Shown here piece after piece: positions 52,027 to 60,514 of a DNA stretch of 64,000 bases. The number at the start of each line of letters is the position of its first letter. Positions within the stretch are counted from its first letter, which is position 1. The translations under genes and the position numbers were made by a program. Below the pieces are notes generated by a model. The model worked only from the letters and a program-made list of their open reading frames with translations. It did not search any database and was not told where the DNA came from. Origin of the DNA: Ferrovibrio sp964218355 (GTDB lineage: Bacteria > Pseudomonadota > Alphaproteobacteria > Ferrovibrionales > Ferrovibrionaceae); the NCBI RefSeq assembly GCF_964218355.1, contig NZ_CAXPMC010000021.1:62001-126000 (forward strand), read 5' to 3'.

Positions 52027-53193
52027 TCACATGCGTTTGGCGACTTCCTCCAGCATCACCTCGGTCGCCCCTCCGCCGATTGCCTGCACCCGAGCATCCC
52101 GCGACATGCGCTCGACCGGATTTTCGCGCATGTAACCCATGCCGCCCTGGAACTGGACGCAATCGTAGAGCACGCTGTTGACCAGTTCGCCGCAATACGC
52201 CTTCACCATCGAGACCTCGCGGACGCAGTCAACACCAGCGGCGTCGAGGCGCGTCGCGTGGTACACGAGCTGCCGACCCGCCTCGATCCGCGTCAGGCAG
52301 CCCGCAAGTCGCTGGCGAACGGCTTGGTTGTTCCATAACACGCCGCCAAATGCGCTGCGCTGCTTGACATAGGCTATGGTCATGTCGAGCGCAGTCTGCG
52401 CCTCGGCGCAGGCCAGCGCGCCCAGAACGATGCGTTCGTTCTGGAAGTTTTTCATCACCGCATAGAAGCCCCTGTTGACTTCGCCAAGCACGTTCTCAGC
52501 CGGCACCCGCACCTCGTCGAAAATCAGCTCAGCTGTGTCGGAGCAGAGCCAGCCGGTCTTGCTCAACGCGCGGCCCACCGAAAGGCCCTTTGTCCCCTTC
52601 TCGACCGCGAAGATAGTGATCCCGCGCGAGCCCTTGGCGTCAGGATCGGTCCTGGCGGCGACGAAGTAGAGATCGGCATGGACGCCGTTAGTGATGAACA
52701 TCTTAGTGCCGTTCAGCTTCCAGTCGGAGCCATCCCGTGTTGCGCGGGTGCGCATGCCGGCCACATCCGAGCCAGCGCCAGGTTCGGTCACGGCGACGGC
52801 AGTGATCGTCTCGCCCGAGGTGATGGCAGGCATCCAGCGCGCCTTCTGCTCGGGTGTACCGGCGTTCTCCAGATGCGGCGAGGCCATGTCGGTATGCACC
52901 AGCACCGTGGCTGAAAAACCACCGAAGGTGGACCGGCCGACTTCCTCGGCCAGCATCACACTCGACGTGACGCCCAGTCCGGCGCCGCCATACTGTTCGT
53001 CATAGCGCATGCCGAGAAACCCGAGCGCGCCCATTTTACGCAGCACCTCGCGGGGTACCACGCCCTTCTCTTCCCAGGCTTCGCCCATGGGCTTCACCTC
53101 GGCCTCAATGAAGCGCCGCAGCTGGGCTCGGATTATTCGAATATCCTCGCCGAACGGGCCTGTGGCCGCGTCGATGGTCTCGTGTCTGGTCAT
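52027..53193 (-). CDS. Acyl-CoA dehydrogenase (liuA/atuD position)
   Basis: Dehydrogenase of 388 residues. Conserved parts are RYDEQYGGAGLGVTSSVMLA, AVTEPGAGSDVAGMRTRATR and the C-terminal MGYMRENPVERMSRDARVQA followed by IGGGATEVMLEEV. Gene order with a carboxylase and a methylglutaconyl-type hydratase suggests oxidation of an isovaleryl- or citronellyl-like branched acyl-CoA. The start overlaps the carboxylase alpha stop by four bases. Confidence 0.92.
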   Translation of the reverse strand: MTRHETIDAATGPFGEDIRIIRAQLRRFIEAEVKPMGEAWEEKGVVPREVLRKMGALGFLGMRYDEQYGGAGLGVTSSVMLAEEVGRSTFGGFSATVLVHTDMASPHLENAGTPEQKARWMPAITSGETITAVAVTEPGAGSDVAGMRTRATRDGSDWKLNGTKMFITNGVHADLYFVAARTDPDAKGSRGITIFAVEKGTKGLSVGRALSKTGWLCSDTAELIFDEVRVPAENVLGEVNRGFYAVMKNFQNERIVLGALACAEAQTALDMTIAYVKQRSAFGGVLWNNQAVRQRLAGCLTRIEAGRQLVYHATRLDAAGVDCVREVSMVKAYCGELVNSVLYDCVQFQGGMGYMRENPVERMSRDARVQAIGGGATEVMLEEVAKRM

Positions 53194-55205
53194 GTCCTGT
53201 CCTCCGGATCGAGTCTCATCAGGGGTGCGCCGCCGGCTACCGTGTCGCCCGGCGCGCAGTAGATTTCGGCCACCAAGCCCGCGACCGGCGCGGACAGACT
53301 CTGCAAGAGTTTCATTGCCTCCAGCACAACGAGCGTTTCACCCTTGCTCACCTGCTCGCCCGGCGCCACGCGAACCTCGACCACCGCGCCGGGCATTGGG
53401 GCGGTAAGCGTGTCGGCGCCGCTGGCGGCGCCCGAAGCACGCTGCAGGTGCCGGCCCTTGAGCGTACAAAGCGACACGATCACCATGCCATCTGGCGCAG
53501 AAACATGCACCTGCCATCGCTCGCCGTGCCGCAGAACGTGCACGCGGCGAGCGAAGGGTGCTTCGTTCATCCAACCTGTCAGGCTTTCTGCGGACAGGCG
53601 CGCGCCTTCGACGCCAAGATCAGGACCGTCGGGCAATATCACCTTGACGCGCGCGCCCCGCCCCACGACCCTGATCGGCGCATCGGCGTCATCGCTCCAG
53701 TAGCAGGCTGCGCCCGGCTGCCCCGCAGCCTCCGTTAGCCGCCAAGCGCCAAGACTGTGCCAAGGAGTATTCGGCATGGGCGAAAGGTGCAGATGCAGGC
53801 AGAGCGCGGCCAGGGCGCGGGATTCGCCGTCGGGTACGGGGGCGGTCCAGCCGCACGGGAACATCTCGGCCAGCCCCCCGGTGTGGTGGTTCAGGGAGGC
53901 AAAGTCAGAATGGGTGAGAAGCGCCCGTTGATACGCGAGATTGACGCGGACTCCGCCCACTGCGAAGGAATCGAGGGCCTTGACCGTCCTCCGGATGGCC
54001 TCTGCGCGACCCGGGGCATGGACGATGAGTTTGGCGAGCATCGAATCGTAGAAATGCCCCACCACCGACCCTTCTTCCACTCCGCTGTCGAGCCGCACAG
54101 TTCGCGGTGGCGCCCATAACGTGATCGTGCCGGTTTCGGGGCGGAAATTCTCGGCCGGGTTCTCCGCGGCGACGCGGACCTCTATGGCGTGGCCACCAAG
54201 CGTAACGTCCTCCTGCGCAAACCCCAGTGCCTCGCCACGCGCGATGCGCAACTGCCACTCAACCAGGTCGATACCGGTGATGGCTTCGGTCACGGGATGC
54301 TCTACCTGAAGTCTGGTGTTCATCTCCAAGAAATAGAATTCGGCCCGCGCGGGATCGTACAGATATTCCACCGTTCCCGCCGAGCGGTAGCAAATGGCCC
54401 GCGCCAGTTGGACGGCAGCGCCATGCATGGCTGAGCGCAAAGCGTCGGGGATGCCTGGGGCGGGCGCTTCCTCGATCAGCTTCTGATGGTTGCGCTGAAG
54501 CGAACAGTCGCGATCGCCCAAATGCAGCACATTGCCATACGCGTCGCCCAGGACCTGCACCTCGATGTGGCGCACGCGCGGTGCATAGCGCTCCAAGAAT
54601 ATGGCCGGATCGCCAAAGACGCTTTTTGCCTCGGCTCGTGCTGAGGCGATGGCCTCGCCTGCCGCACGCATACTGGTGACGAGCCGCATTCCCCGCCCGC
54701 CGCCGCCGGCGCTGGCCTTGACCATGAAGGGCACGCCGAGCGTCTGTGCCTCCATGAAAAGCCGGTCATCGGACTGGTCCGCGCCGCTGTAGCCAGGCAG
54801 CACCGGTACGCCGGCCGCCTGGGCTGCGGCCTTGGCGTCTATCTTCGAGCCCATGCGCGCGATCGCCTGGGGTGAAGGTCCAATGAACGCCAATCCCGCT
54901 TCTTCCACGCGCGTCGCGAATTCGGCGTTTTCGGACAGGAAGCCGTAGCCTGGGTGAATCGCGGCCGCGCCGGTGCCCCGCGCCGCCCCAAGGATAGCGT
55001 CGATGTTCAGATAGCTTTCCGCTGCGGCAGCCGGACCGATGCAAACGGCGTGATCGGCCTCGGCCACGAAGGGCGCGTCTCGGTCAACTTCGGAGAAAAC
55101 AGCCACGCTTTCCAGCCCCAGCTTCCGGCAGGCGCGCTGGATCCGGCGGGCGATCTCGCCCCGGTTGGCGATAAGGACGCGGGCGAAGCTCAAGTCACCC
55201 GCCAT
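53190..55205 (-). CDS. Acyl-CoA carboxylase alpha subunit (biotin carboxylase plus BCCP), LiuD/AtuF-like
   Basis: Protein of 671 residues. The biotin carboxylase domain (about 8-455) shows LIANRGEIARRIQRACRKLG, the Gly-rich ATP loop KASAGGGGRGMRLV and EMNTRLQVEHPVTEAITGID. The C-terminal biotinyl domain carries EAMKLLQSLSAP with the biotin Lys at about 633. It carboxylates biotin for the beta subunit at 55997-57595. Length and fusion match LiuD (3-methylcrotonyl-CoA) and AtuF (geranyl-CoA) subunits; which substrate is used cannot be decided by eye. Confidence 0.93.
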   Translation of the reverse strand: MAGDLSFARVLIANRGEIARRIQRACRKLGLESVAVFSEVDRDAPFVAEADHAVCIGPAAAAESYLNIDAILGAARGTGAAAIHPGYGFLSENAEFATRVEEAGLAFIGPSPQAIARMGSKIDAKAAAQAAGVPVLPGYSGADQSDDRLFMEAQTLGVPFMVKASAGGGGRGMRLVTSMRAAGEAIASARAEAKSVFGDPAIFLERYAPRVRHIEVQVLGDAYGNVLHLGDRDCSLQRNHQKLIEEAPAPGIPDALRSAMHGAAVQLARAICYRSAGTVEYLYDPARAEFYFLEMNTRLQVEHPVTEAITGIDLVEWQLRIARGEALGFAQEDVTLGGHAIEVRVAAENPAENFRPETGTITLWAPPRTVRLDSGVEEGSVVGHFYDSMLAKLIVHAPGRAEAIRRTVKALDSFAVGGVRVNLAYQRALLTHSDFASLNHHTGGLAEMFPCGWTAPVPDGESRALAALCLHLHLSPMPNTPWHSLGAWRLTEAAGQPGAACYWSDDADAPIRVVGRGARVKVILPDGPDLGVEGARLSAESLTGWMNEAPFARRVHVLRHGERWQVHVSAPDGMVIVSLCTLKGRHLQRASGAASGADTLTAPMPGAVVEVRVAPGEQVSKGETLVVLEAMKLLQSLSAPVAGLVAEIYCAPGDTVAGGAPLMRLDPEDRT

Positions 55206-55987
55206 GAGGGCGTACCCTTGTTCAGGAAGCTATTGATCCCCTCAATGCCTTCTTCGGTTTCCCAAGCGTCGGCCAAGCGGTCCGCGGTATAGATCATGCT
55301 GTCTTCGATCCCATGGCCTGCTACATAGGCGATCAGCCGCTTGGTATCGGCAACTGCTCCGGGCGCGGCCTGCAGATGGGCGCTGACAACGCGTTCCACC
55401 GCAGCGTCCAGCGCATCCGGCGCGGCCACCTCCGTCAGCAATCCGATCCGCTCGGCCCGCTCGGTGCCGAACAGTGCACCGGAGAGCATCGTCTCGCGTG
55501 ATGCAGCCTCGCCGATGCGCGCCACCACGTAAGGCGAGATGTTGGCGGGCAGGAGGCCGAGCCGCACCTCAGTCAGGCCGAACGTTGCGCCTTCGGCGCC
55601 GATGGCGTAGTCGCACACCGATATCAGGCCTACGCCGCCGCCATAGGCCGCCCCGTTGATTCTTCCGATCAGCGGCTTGGGCAATGTGTCGAGCCGGCGC
55701 AAGAGCCGAGCGAGCGTAGCACTCTGTTCCACCCGTTCCGCGCGGCTCTTTTGCACGTTCGAGGCGAACCAGTTGAAGTCGCCCCCAGCGCAGAAGCTCT
55801 TGCCGGCGCCGGTCAGCACCACGAGGCGCACCGCCTTGTCCTCAGCAAGCGCCGCCGCCGTTGCGCCGAGTTCCGAGATCAGCGCCGCGTTGAGCGAGTT
55901 GTGCTTGTCGGGACGATTGAGGATGACGGTGGCGACGCCGCGTGAGTCCACGTCGACCTGCAACGTTTCATGGCGATCATAAACCAT
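55190..55987 (-). CDS. Methylglutaconyl/isohexenylglutaconyl-CoA hydratase-like crotonase
   Basis: Crotonase of 265 residues. The active-site segment ATFGLTEVRLGLLPANISPY followed by VVARIG closely follows the LiuC/AtuE pattern, and GAGKSFCAGGDFNWF is the oxyanion region. LiuC hydrates 3-methylglutaconyl-CoA and AtuE its isohexenyl analogue, both directly after the carboxylase step. The ATG at 55987 follows AAGGA; its end overlaps the carboxylase alpha gene by 16 bases. Confidence 0.92.
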   Translation of the reverse strand: MVYDRHETLQVDVDSRGVATVILNRPDKHNSLNAALISELGATAAALAEDKAVRLVVLTGAGKSFCAGGDFNWFASNVQKSRAERVEQSATLARLLRRLDTLPKPLIGRINGAAYGGGVGLISVCDYAIGAEGATFGLTEVRLGLLPANISPYVVARIGEAASRETMLSGALFGTERAERIGLLTEVAAPDALDAAVERVVSAHLQAAPGAVADTKRLIAYVAGHGIEDSMIYTADRLADAWETEEGIEGINSFLNKGTPSWRVT

Positions 55988-55996
55988 TGTCTGTCC

Positions 55997-57595
55997 TTAC
56001 ATTCTGAAAACGGGTGTATGACGCCCCGTATCCGGAACCGAGGTCACTATCGCCAGGCACAGGCCCAGGATGTCGCGGGTCTGGCCAGGCTCGATCAGGC
56101 CGTCGTCCCACAGCCTCGAGGTCGCGTAATAGGGGTCGGACTGTTTGGCATATTGCGTACGCACCTCGGCCTCGATCCGTGCCAGATCGGCCTGCATATT
56201 AGCAGGGTCTCCGCCCTTCCCGCGCCGCAGCTCCAACATGACATTCGAGGCAATGTCGGCCGACATGGTTGCCAACTCCGCTGTGGGCCAGGCGAAGAGA
56301 AAGCATGGCGCGAACCCTCGGCCGCACATGCCGTAGTTGCCGGCGCCGTAGGAGCCGCCCACAATTACCGACAGCCGGGGCACCTTAGCCACGGACATGG
56401 CGTAGACCAGCTTGGCGCTATTCTTGGCGATGCCGCCGCGCTCGGCCTCGGTGCCGACCATGAAGCCGGAAATGTTGTGCAGGAATAGAAGCGGAATGTC
56501 GCGCTGGTCGCACATCGACACGAACTGCGCACCTTTCAGCGAGCTGTCGGAGAGCAGCGCGCCGTTGTTGCCGAGGATTCCGACGCGATAGCCGTGGATG
56601 CGGGCGGTTCCGCAGACGAGCGTCTCGCCCCAGCTCGGCTTGAATTCGCGGAACTCGCCTGCGTCGATCATGCGCAGCAGAAGCTCTCGTACATCATAGG
56701 GCTGCTTGCGATCGGCGCTGATAATCCCTAACAGCTCTTCGGGATCGTGCAGGGGTGCGGCGGTGGGTATATCCGGCGCCATCGGCCGCGTGAGGCCCAG
56801 GCTGGCCACAATGTCGCGCATCAGCGCCAGCGCGTGATATTCGTCTTCAGCCAGATGGTCGCTGACCCCCGAGACGCGGGTATGCATCTCTGCGCCGCCC
56901 AGCGTTTCGCCGTCCACCTCTTCATTGATCGCCACCTTGACGATCGAGGGCCCCCCAAGATGGATGCGCGCATTGCCGCGCACCATGATGACCTCGTCCG
57001 AGAGCGCCGGAATGTAGGCGCCTCCCGCCGTGCAACCGCCGAACACCGCCGAAATCTGCGGCAGACCGGATGCCGACATGTTGGTCTGGCGGAAGAAAGA
57101 ATTGCCGAAATGCCGGGCATCGGGGAAGACCCGGTCCTGCTCGGGCAAGTAGGCTCCGCCGCAATCAACGAGGTAAAGACAGGGCAGACGGTTTTCCGCC
57201 GCGATCTCCTGCGCACGAATATGCTTCTTAACGGTTTCGTGGTAAAATGAACCACCTTTGACCGTGGCATCGTTGGCGATAACCATACAGGGCAGTCCGT
57301 GCACGATGCCAACGCCCGTCACTATCCCGGCGCCGGGCACATCTCCGCCGTATTGTCCGTAGGCCGCCAGCGAAGAAAGCTCCATGAACGCGGCACCGGG
57401 ATCCACCAGCAGGTCGATTCGTTCGCGGACCAGAAGCTTGCCGCGGCTGCGGTGGCGTTCGACCATGTCGGCGCGACCGCCTGCGGTCGCTACGGCGATC
57501 CGCCCACGCAGTGTCTCGACACGCGCTTTTTGTGCTACGTGATTGCACCTGAAGGTTTCCGAGCCGATCAATACGGCCGATGTGAGTTCAACCAT
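55997..57595 (-). CDS. Acyl-CoA carboxylase beta subunit (carboxyltransferase), LiuB/AtuC-like
   Basis: Carboxyltransferase of 532 residues with the two crotonase-like halves: GGAYLPEQDRVFPDARHFGN and GGCTAGGAYIPALSDEVIMV in the first, NISGFMVGTEAERGGIAKNS and VGGSYGAGNYGMCGRGFAPC in the second. It moves the carboxyl group from biotin to an unsaturated branched acyl-CoA. Pairs with the alpha subunit two genes on. First enzyme gene after the TetR gene, with a three-base gap, so it is controlled by operator site 5. Confidence 0.94.
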   Translation of the reverse strand: MVELTSAVLIGSETFRCNHVAQKARVETLRGRIAVATAGGRADMVERHRSRGKLLVRERIDLLVDPGAAFMELSSLAAYGQYGGDVPGAGIVTGVGIVHGLPCMVIANDATVKGGSFYHETVKKHIRAQEIAAENRLPCLYLVDCGGAYLPEQDRVFPDARHFGNSFFRQTNMSASGLPQISAVFGGCTAGGAYIPALSDEVIMVRGNARIHLGGPSIVKVAINEEVDGETLGGAEMHTRVSGVSDHLAEDEYHALALMRDIVASLGLTRPMAPDIPTAAPLHDPEELLGIISADRKQPYDVRELLLRMIDAGEFREFKPSWGETLVCGTARIHGYRVGILGNNGALLSDSSLKGAQFVSMCDQRDIPLLFLHNISGFMVGTEAERGGIAKNSAKLVYAMSVAKVPRLSVIVGGSYGAGNYGMCGRGFAPCFLFAWPTAELATMSADIASNVMLELRRGKGGDPANMQADLARIEAEVRTQYAKQSDPYYATSRLWDDGLIEPGQTRDILGLCLAIVTSVPDTGRHTPVFRM

Positions 57596-57598
57596 GAA

Positions 57599-58219
57599 TT
57601 AAGCTTCTCGCTGTTCGAGCATTCCATTGAGAAGGATGTCGGCATATGCCGCGGCCAGCGTCTCGACGCTGCCGCGTTCGGGGTCGAACCATTCCAAGGT
57701 TGCATTCAGCGCGCCAATAAGCATCAGACGCAGACGACGGATATCGACGTTGCGCCGCACGGCTCCGACCTTCTGAAGGCGGGTCAGCAAGGCGTCCCAC
57801 TCGGCCTCGTAGGCCCGGCGCGTAGGCAGATTGGCATCGCGGACGGATTGCGGCACCTGCCCGAAAATCCGCACATTGGCCGATGAGTAGTCACTGACGT
57901 CCAACAACGCGCGCAGGTGCGCCCTTATCGCTGCCCGAAGAATGGCGGCAGCGGGGCCGTCGGGATGTGTTAAAACAGCTCGGCGCATCTTCTCGTGGAC
58001 GGCTAAGATACCCGCATCCAGAATGGCCACGACGATCTCGTCCTTTGAGCCGAAATGATAATAGATGCTCCCTGCCTTGATCCCCGCCGCCTCGGCGATC
58101 TTCCTCAGCGATACCGGGCCATAGCCCTGTTCGCGGAAAAGCCGCGCCGCAACATTCAGTATGCCGTCGCGCCCGACTGGGTTGCGAGTGGTAGCGGCTA
58201 ACACTTTTTTCGCGACCAC
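57599..58219 (-). CDS. TetR-family repressor of the catabolic regulon
   Basis: Regulator of 206 residues. The N-terminal helix-turn-helix runs GPVSLRKIAEAAGIKAGSIY followed by YHFGSKDEIVVAIL. The C-terminal domain would bind the effector, in this context probably an acyl-CoA. It opens the liu/atu-like operon, and a palindrome identical or nearly identical to the one 30 bases before its start also precedes four other operons in the window. That pattern makes autoregulation and regulon control the simplest reading. Confidence 0.94.
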   Translation of the reverse strand: MVAKKVLAATTRNPVGRDGILNVAARLFREQGYGPVSLRKIAEAAGIKAGSIYYHFGSKDEIVVAILDAGILAVHEKMRRAVLTHPDGPAAAILRAAIRAHLRALLDVSDYSSANVRIFGQVPQSVRDANLPTRRAYEAEWDALLTRLQKVGAVRRNVDIRRLRLMLIGALNATLEWFDPERGSVETLAAAYADILLNGMLEQREA

Positions 58220-58249
58220 GGAGGTATCCAGCAGAGGCTCGTTGCATAA

Positions 58250-58263
58250 CTAACATTTGTTAG
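58250..58263. promoter_or_regulatory. TetR-type operator, site 5 (autoregulatory)
   Basis: CTAACATTTGTTAG, a perfect palindrome 30 bases upstream of the TetR gene. On the minus strand a TTGACA (58280-58285) lies 17 bases before TAACAA inside the palindrome, so the operator would cover the -10 region. Confidence 0.78.
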
Positions 58264-58372
58264 CTTGGTTCCGCCGAAATGTCAACTATGCTTCAGCGGG
58301 TTTCACGCTTTAGGGATCGACCGGTTGCCTACCGCCGGTACCCAGACCCTTAAGGGCTCGCGACCGCATGGG

Positions 58373-59203
58373 TCAGATGGTGAAGCCACCTCCGCAGATC
58401 ACGTATTGGCCCGAGATGAAGTTCGATTCGGGCAGGCAGAAAAGATAGACGGCACCAGCCGCCTCTTCGGGCGTGCCGACGCGTCCCAGCGGGATCATCC
58501 GCTCCATCTGGCTCAGCAGGTCTGGGTTGACTCCGACTTTGATCTCTCTGTTCCCGACGGTGATCTTGTTTGCGCCGCCGGCGCTGCCCTCGGTCAGACG
58601 GGTGCGGATCGGTCCAAAAGCCACGGCGTTTACGTTCACTTTGTAGCGCCCCCATTCCTTCGCCATGGTCCGAGTCAGGCCCAGGATTCCGGCCTTGGCG
58701 GCAGAATAGTTGATCTGGCCGGCATTGCCTCCGGTGCCGGCAATCGAAGAGATGTTCACTACTTTTCGGAATACCTCCTTACCGGCAGCAGCCTCTTCCT
58801 TGGCCCTGGCTGCGATCACCGGCTGTGCAGCGCGCAGGATCTTGAATGGGGCGGTCAGGTGCACGTCAATGATCGCCTGCCACTGCTCGTCTGTCATCTT
58901 CTGGACCACACTGTCCCAAGTGTAGCCCGCGTTATTCACGATGATGTCGAGCCCACCGAAGCTGTCGACTCCGGTCTGCACGAAACGTTCAGCGAAGCCC
59001 GTCTCTGTCACGCTGCCCGCGCAAACAACCGCCCGGCCACCGCTGGCGCGGATTGCGTCAGCGGTTTCGCTGGCCGGGTCGACGTCAAGATCGTTCACCA
59101 CGACCCGCGCGCCTTCCGACGCCAGCTTCAGCGCGATCTCGCGCCCGATGCCACGGCCCGAACCCGAAACCAGAGCCACGCGGCCTTCAAGTTTCCCCGC
59201 CAT
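58373..59203 (-). CDS. SDR, 3-hydroxyacyl-CoA dehydrogenase/FabG-like
   Basis: Short-chain dehydrogenase of 276 residues from ATG 59203 (GGAGGAGA upstream). It has SGSGRGIGREIALKLASEGA for cofactor binding, NNAG, the catalytic Ser in VVNISSIAG and an intact Tyr-x3-Lys in GQINYSAAKAG, ending with ISGQYVICGGGFTI. The likely reaction is NAD-dependent oxidation of a 3-hydroxyacyl-CoA. It follows the thiolase gene in the operon, so the two probably catalyse successive steps. Confidence 0.92.
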   Translation of the reverse strand: MAGKLEGRVALVSGSGRGIGREIALKLASEGARVVVNDLDVDPASETADAIRASGGRAVVCAGSVTETGFAERFVQTGVDSFGGLDIIVNNAGYTWDSVVQKMTDEQWQAIIDVHLTAPFKILRAAQPVIAARAKEEAAAGKEVFRKVVNISSIAGTGGNAGQINYSAAKAGILGLTRTMAKEWGRYKVNVNAVAFGPIRTRLTEGSAGGANKITVGNREIKVGVNPDLLSQMERMIPLGRVGTPEEAAGAVYLFCLPESNFISGQYVICGGGFTI

Positions 59204-59226
59204 GTCGTCTCCTCCGTTCGCCCGCC

Positions 59227-60411
59227 TCAGGCTTTCTCGTAAAGGGTTACCACACAAGCACCACCCAGTCCCAGATTGTGTTGAAGCGCCAGACGTGCGC
59301 CCTCGACTTGGCGCGCCCCGCTCGTTCCACGCAACTGCTGCACGAGTTCCGCACACTGCGCCAGGCCTGTCGCACCCAGCGGATGGCCCTTTGAGAGAAG
59401 CCCGCCTGAGGGGTTGGTGACATACTTGCCGCCATAGGTGTTATCGCCATCCTCAACGAGCTTCGCCGCCTCGCCGCGATTGCAGAGCCCAAGCGCCTCA
59501 TATGTAATGAGCTCGTTGTGGGCGAAACAATCGTGCAGCTCGATTACATCCAGATCGCCGGGGCCGAAGCCGGCTGCCTCGTAGACCTGTTCAGCGGCCC
59601 GCCGCGCCATAGACCAACCGACGACCTCCCGCATGTCATGGGCGCTGAAGGTTTCGGGGCCGTCGGTCGTCATTGCCTGTGCGGCGATTCGCACAGATCT
59701 GTCGAGGCCGTTCTTTTCCGCAAATTCCTTCGAGCAGATTATCGCGGCCGCCGCGCCGCAGGTGGGCGGGCAGGCCATCAGCTTCGTCATGACGCCCGGC
59801 CAGACCACTTGCGCCTGCAGTACCTCTTCGGGCGTCACCTCCTGACGAAACAGCGCAACCGGGTTCTTCGCCGCGTGACGGCTGGCCTTGGCACGGATCC
59901 TGGCAAAGGTCTCAAGTGTTGTCCCGAATTCATCCATATGTGCCTTGCCCGCACCCCCGAAATACCGCAGCGCGAGGGGTACCTCAGCATTTCCGACTAG
60001 CCTGTCGGTCTCCGCGTCGAACGACACGAAAGGGCTGACGCGGTCGGTGAACATCGCGCCGATCGCGCCGGGCTTCATCTGCTCGAAGCCCACAGCGAGA
60101 GCACAATCGACAGCGCCGCTTTCCACCGCTTGGCGCGCGAGGAATAGTGCAGTCGAGCCTGTCGAGCAGTTGTTATTGACGTTGACCACCGGGATGCCGG
60201 TCATCCCCACTTGGTATAGCGCGCGCTGGCCGCAGGTACTGTCGCCGTAGACATAACCTGCGTAGGCCTGCTGTACCTTGTTATAGTCGAGGCCCGCGTC
60301 TTCCAGCGCGATGCGCGTGGCTGTACCGGCCATCACGTCGTAGCTCTCAGACTTCCCGGGCTTCTGAAACGGCACCATTCCGACACCTACGACATAGGCG
60401 TTGTCTTTCAT
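59227..60411 (-). CDS. SCP-x/lipid-transfer-type thiolase
   Basis: Thiolase of 394 residues. The nucleophilic Cys is present (VNVNNNCSTGSTALFLARQA) and the second active-site box GHPLGATGLAQCAEL is intact, with DCFAHNELITYEALGLC between. SCP-x-type thiolases act on branched or sterol-like 3-ketoacyl-CoA and release propionyl-CoA or acetyl-CoA. This contrasts with the Cys-less paralogue at 30571-31722. Placed between a carboxyltransferase gene and an SDR gene. Confidence 0.93.
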   Translation of the reverse strand: MKDNAYVVGVGMVPFQKPGKSESYDVMAGTATRIALEDAGLDYNKVQQAYAGYVYGDSTCGQRALYQVGMTGIPVVNVNNNCSTGSTALFLARQAVESGAVDCALAVGFEQMKPGAIGAMFTDRVSPFVSFDAETDRLVGNAEVPLALRYFGGAGKAHMDEFGTTLETFARIRAKASRHAAKNPVALFRQEVTPEEVLQAQVVWPGVMTKLMACPPTCGAAAAIICSKEFAEKNGLDRSVRIAAQAMTTDGPETFSAHDMREVVGWSMARRAAEQVYEAAGFGPGDLDVIELHDCFAHNELITYEALGLCNRGEAAKLVEDGDNTYGGKYVTNPSGGLLSKGHPLGATGLAQCAELVQQLRGTSGARQVEGARLALQHNLGLGGACVVTLYEKA

Positions 60412-60514
60412 TTAACGTTCTCCCATAATTGATTGTCGGGCTGAGCAACAATTTCCAGCAACGGAAGCGAGAGACAGCTTCCTTCGGCGTTCCGGGGCCT
60501 TTGCGGTCGCACCG

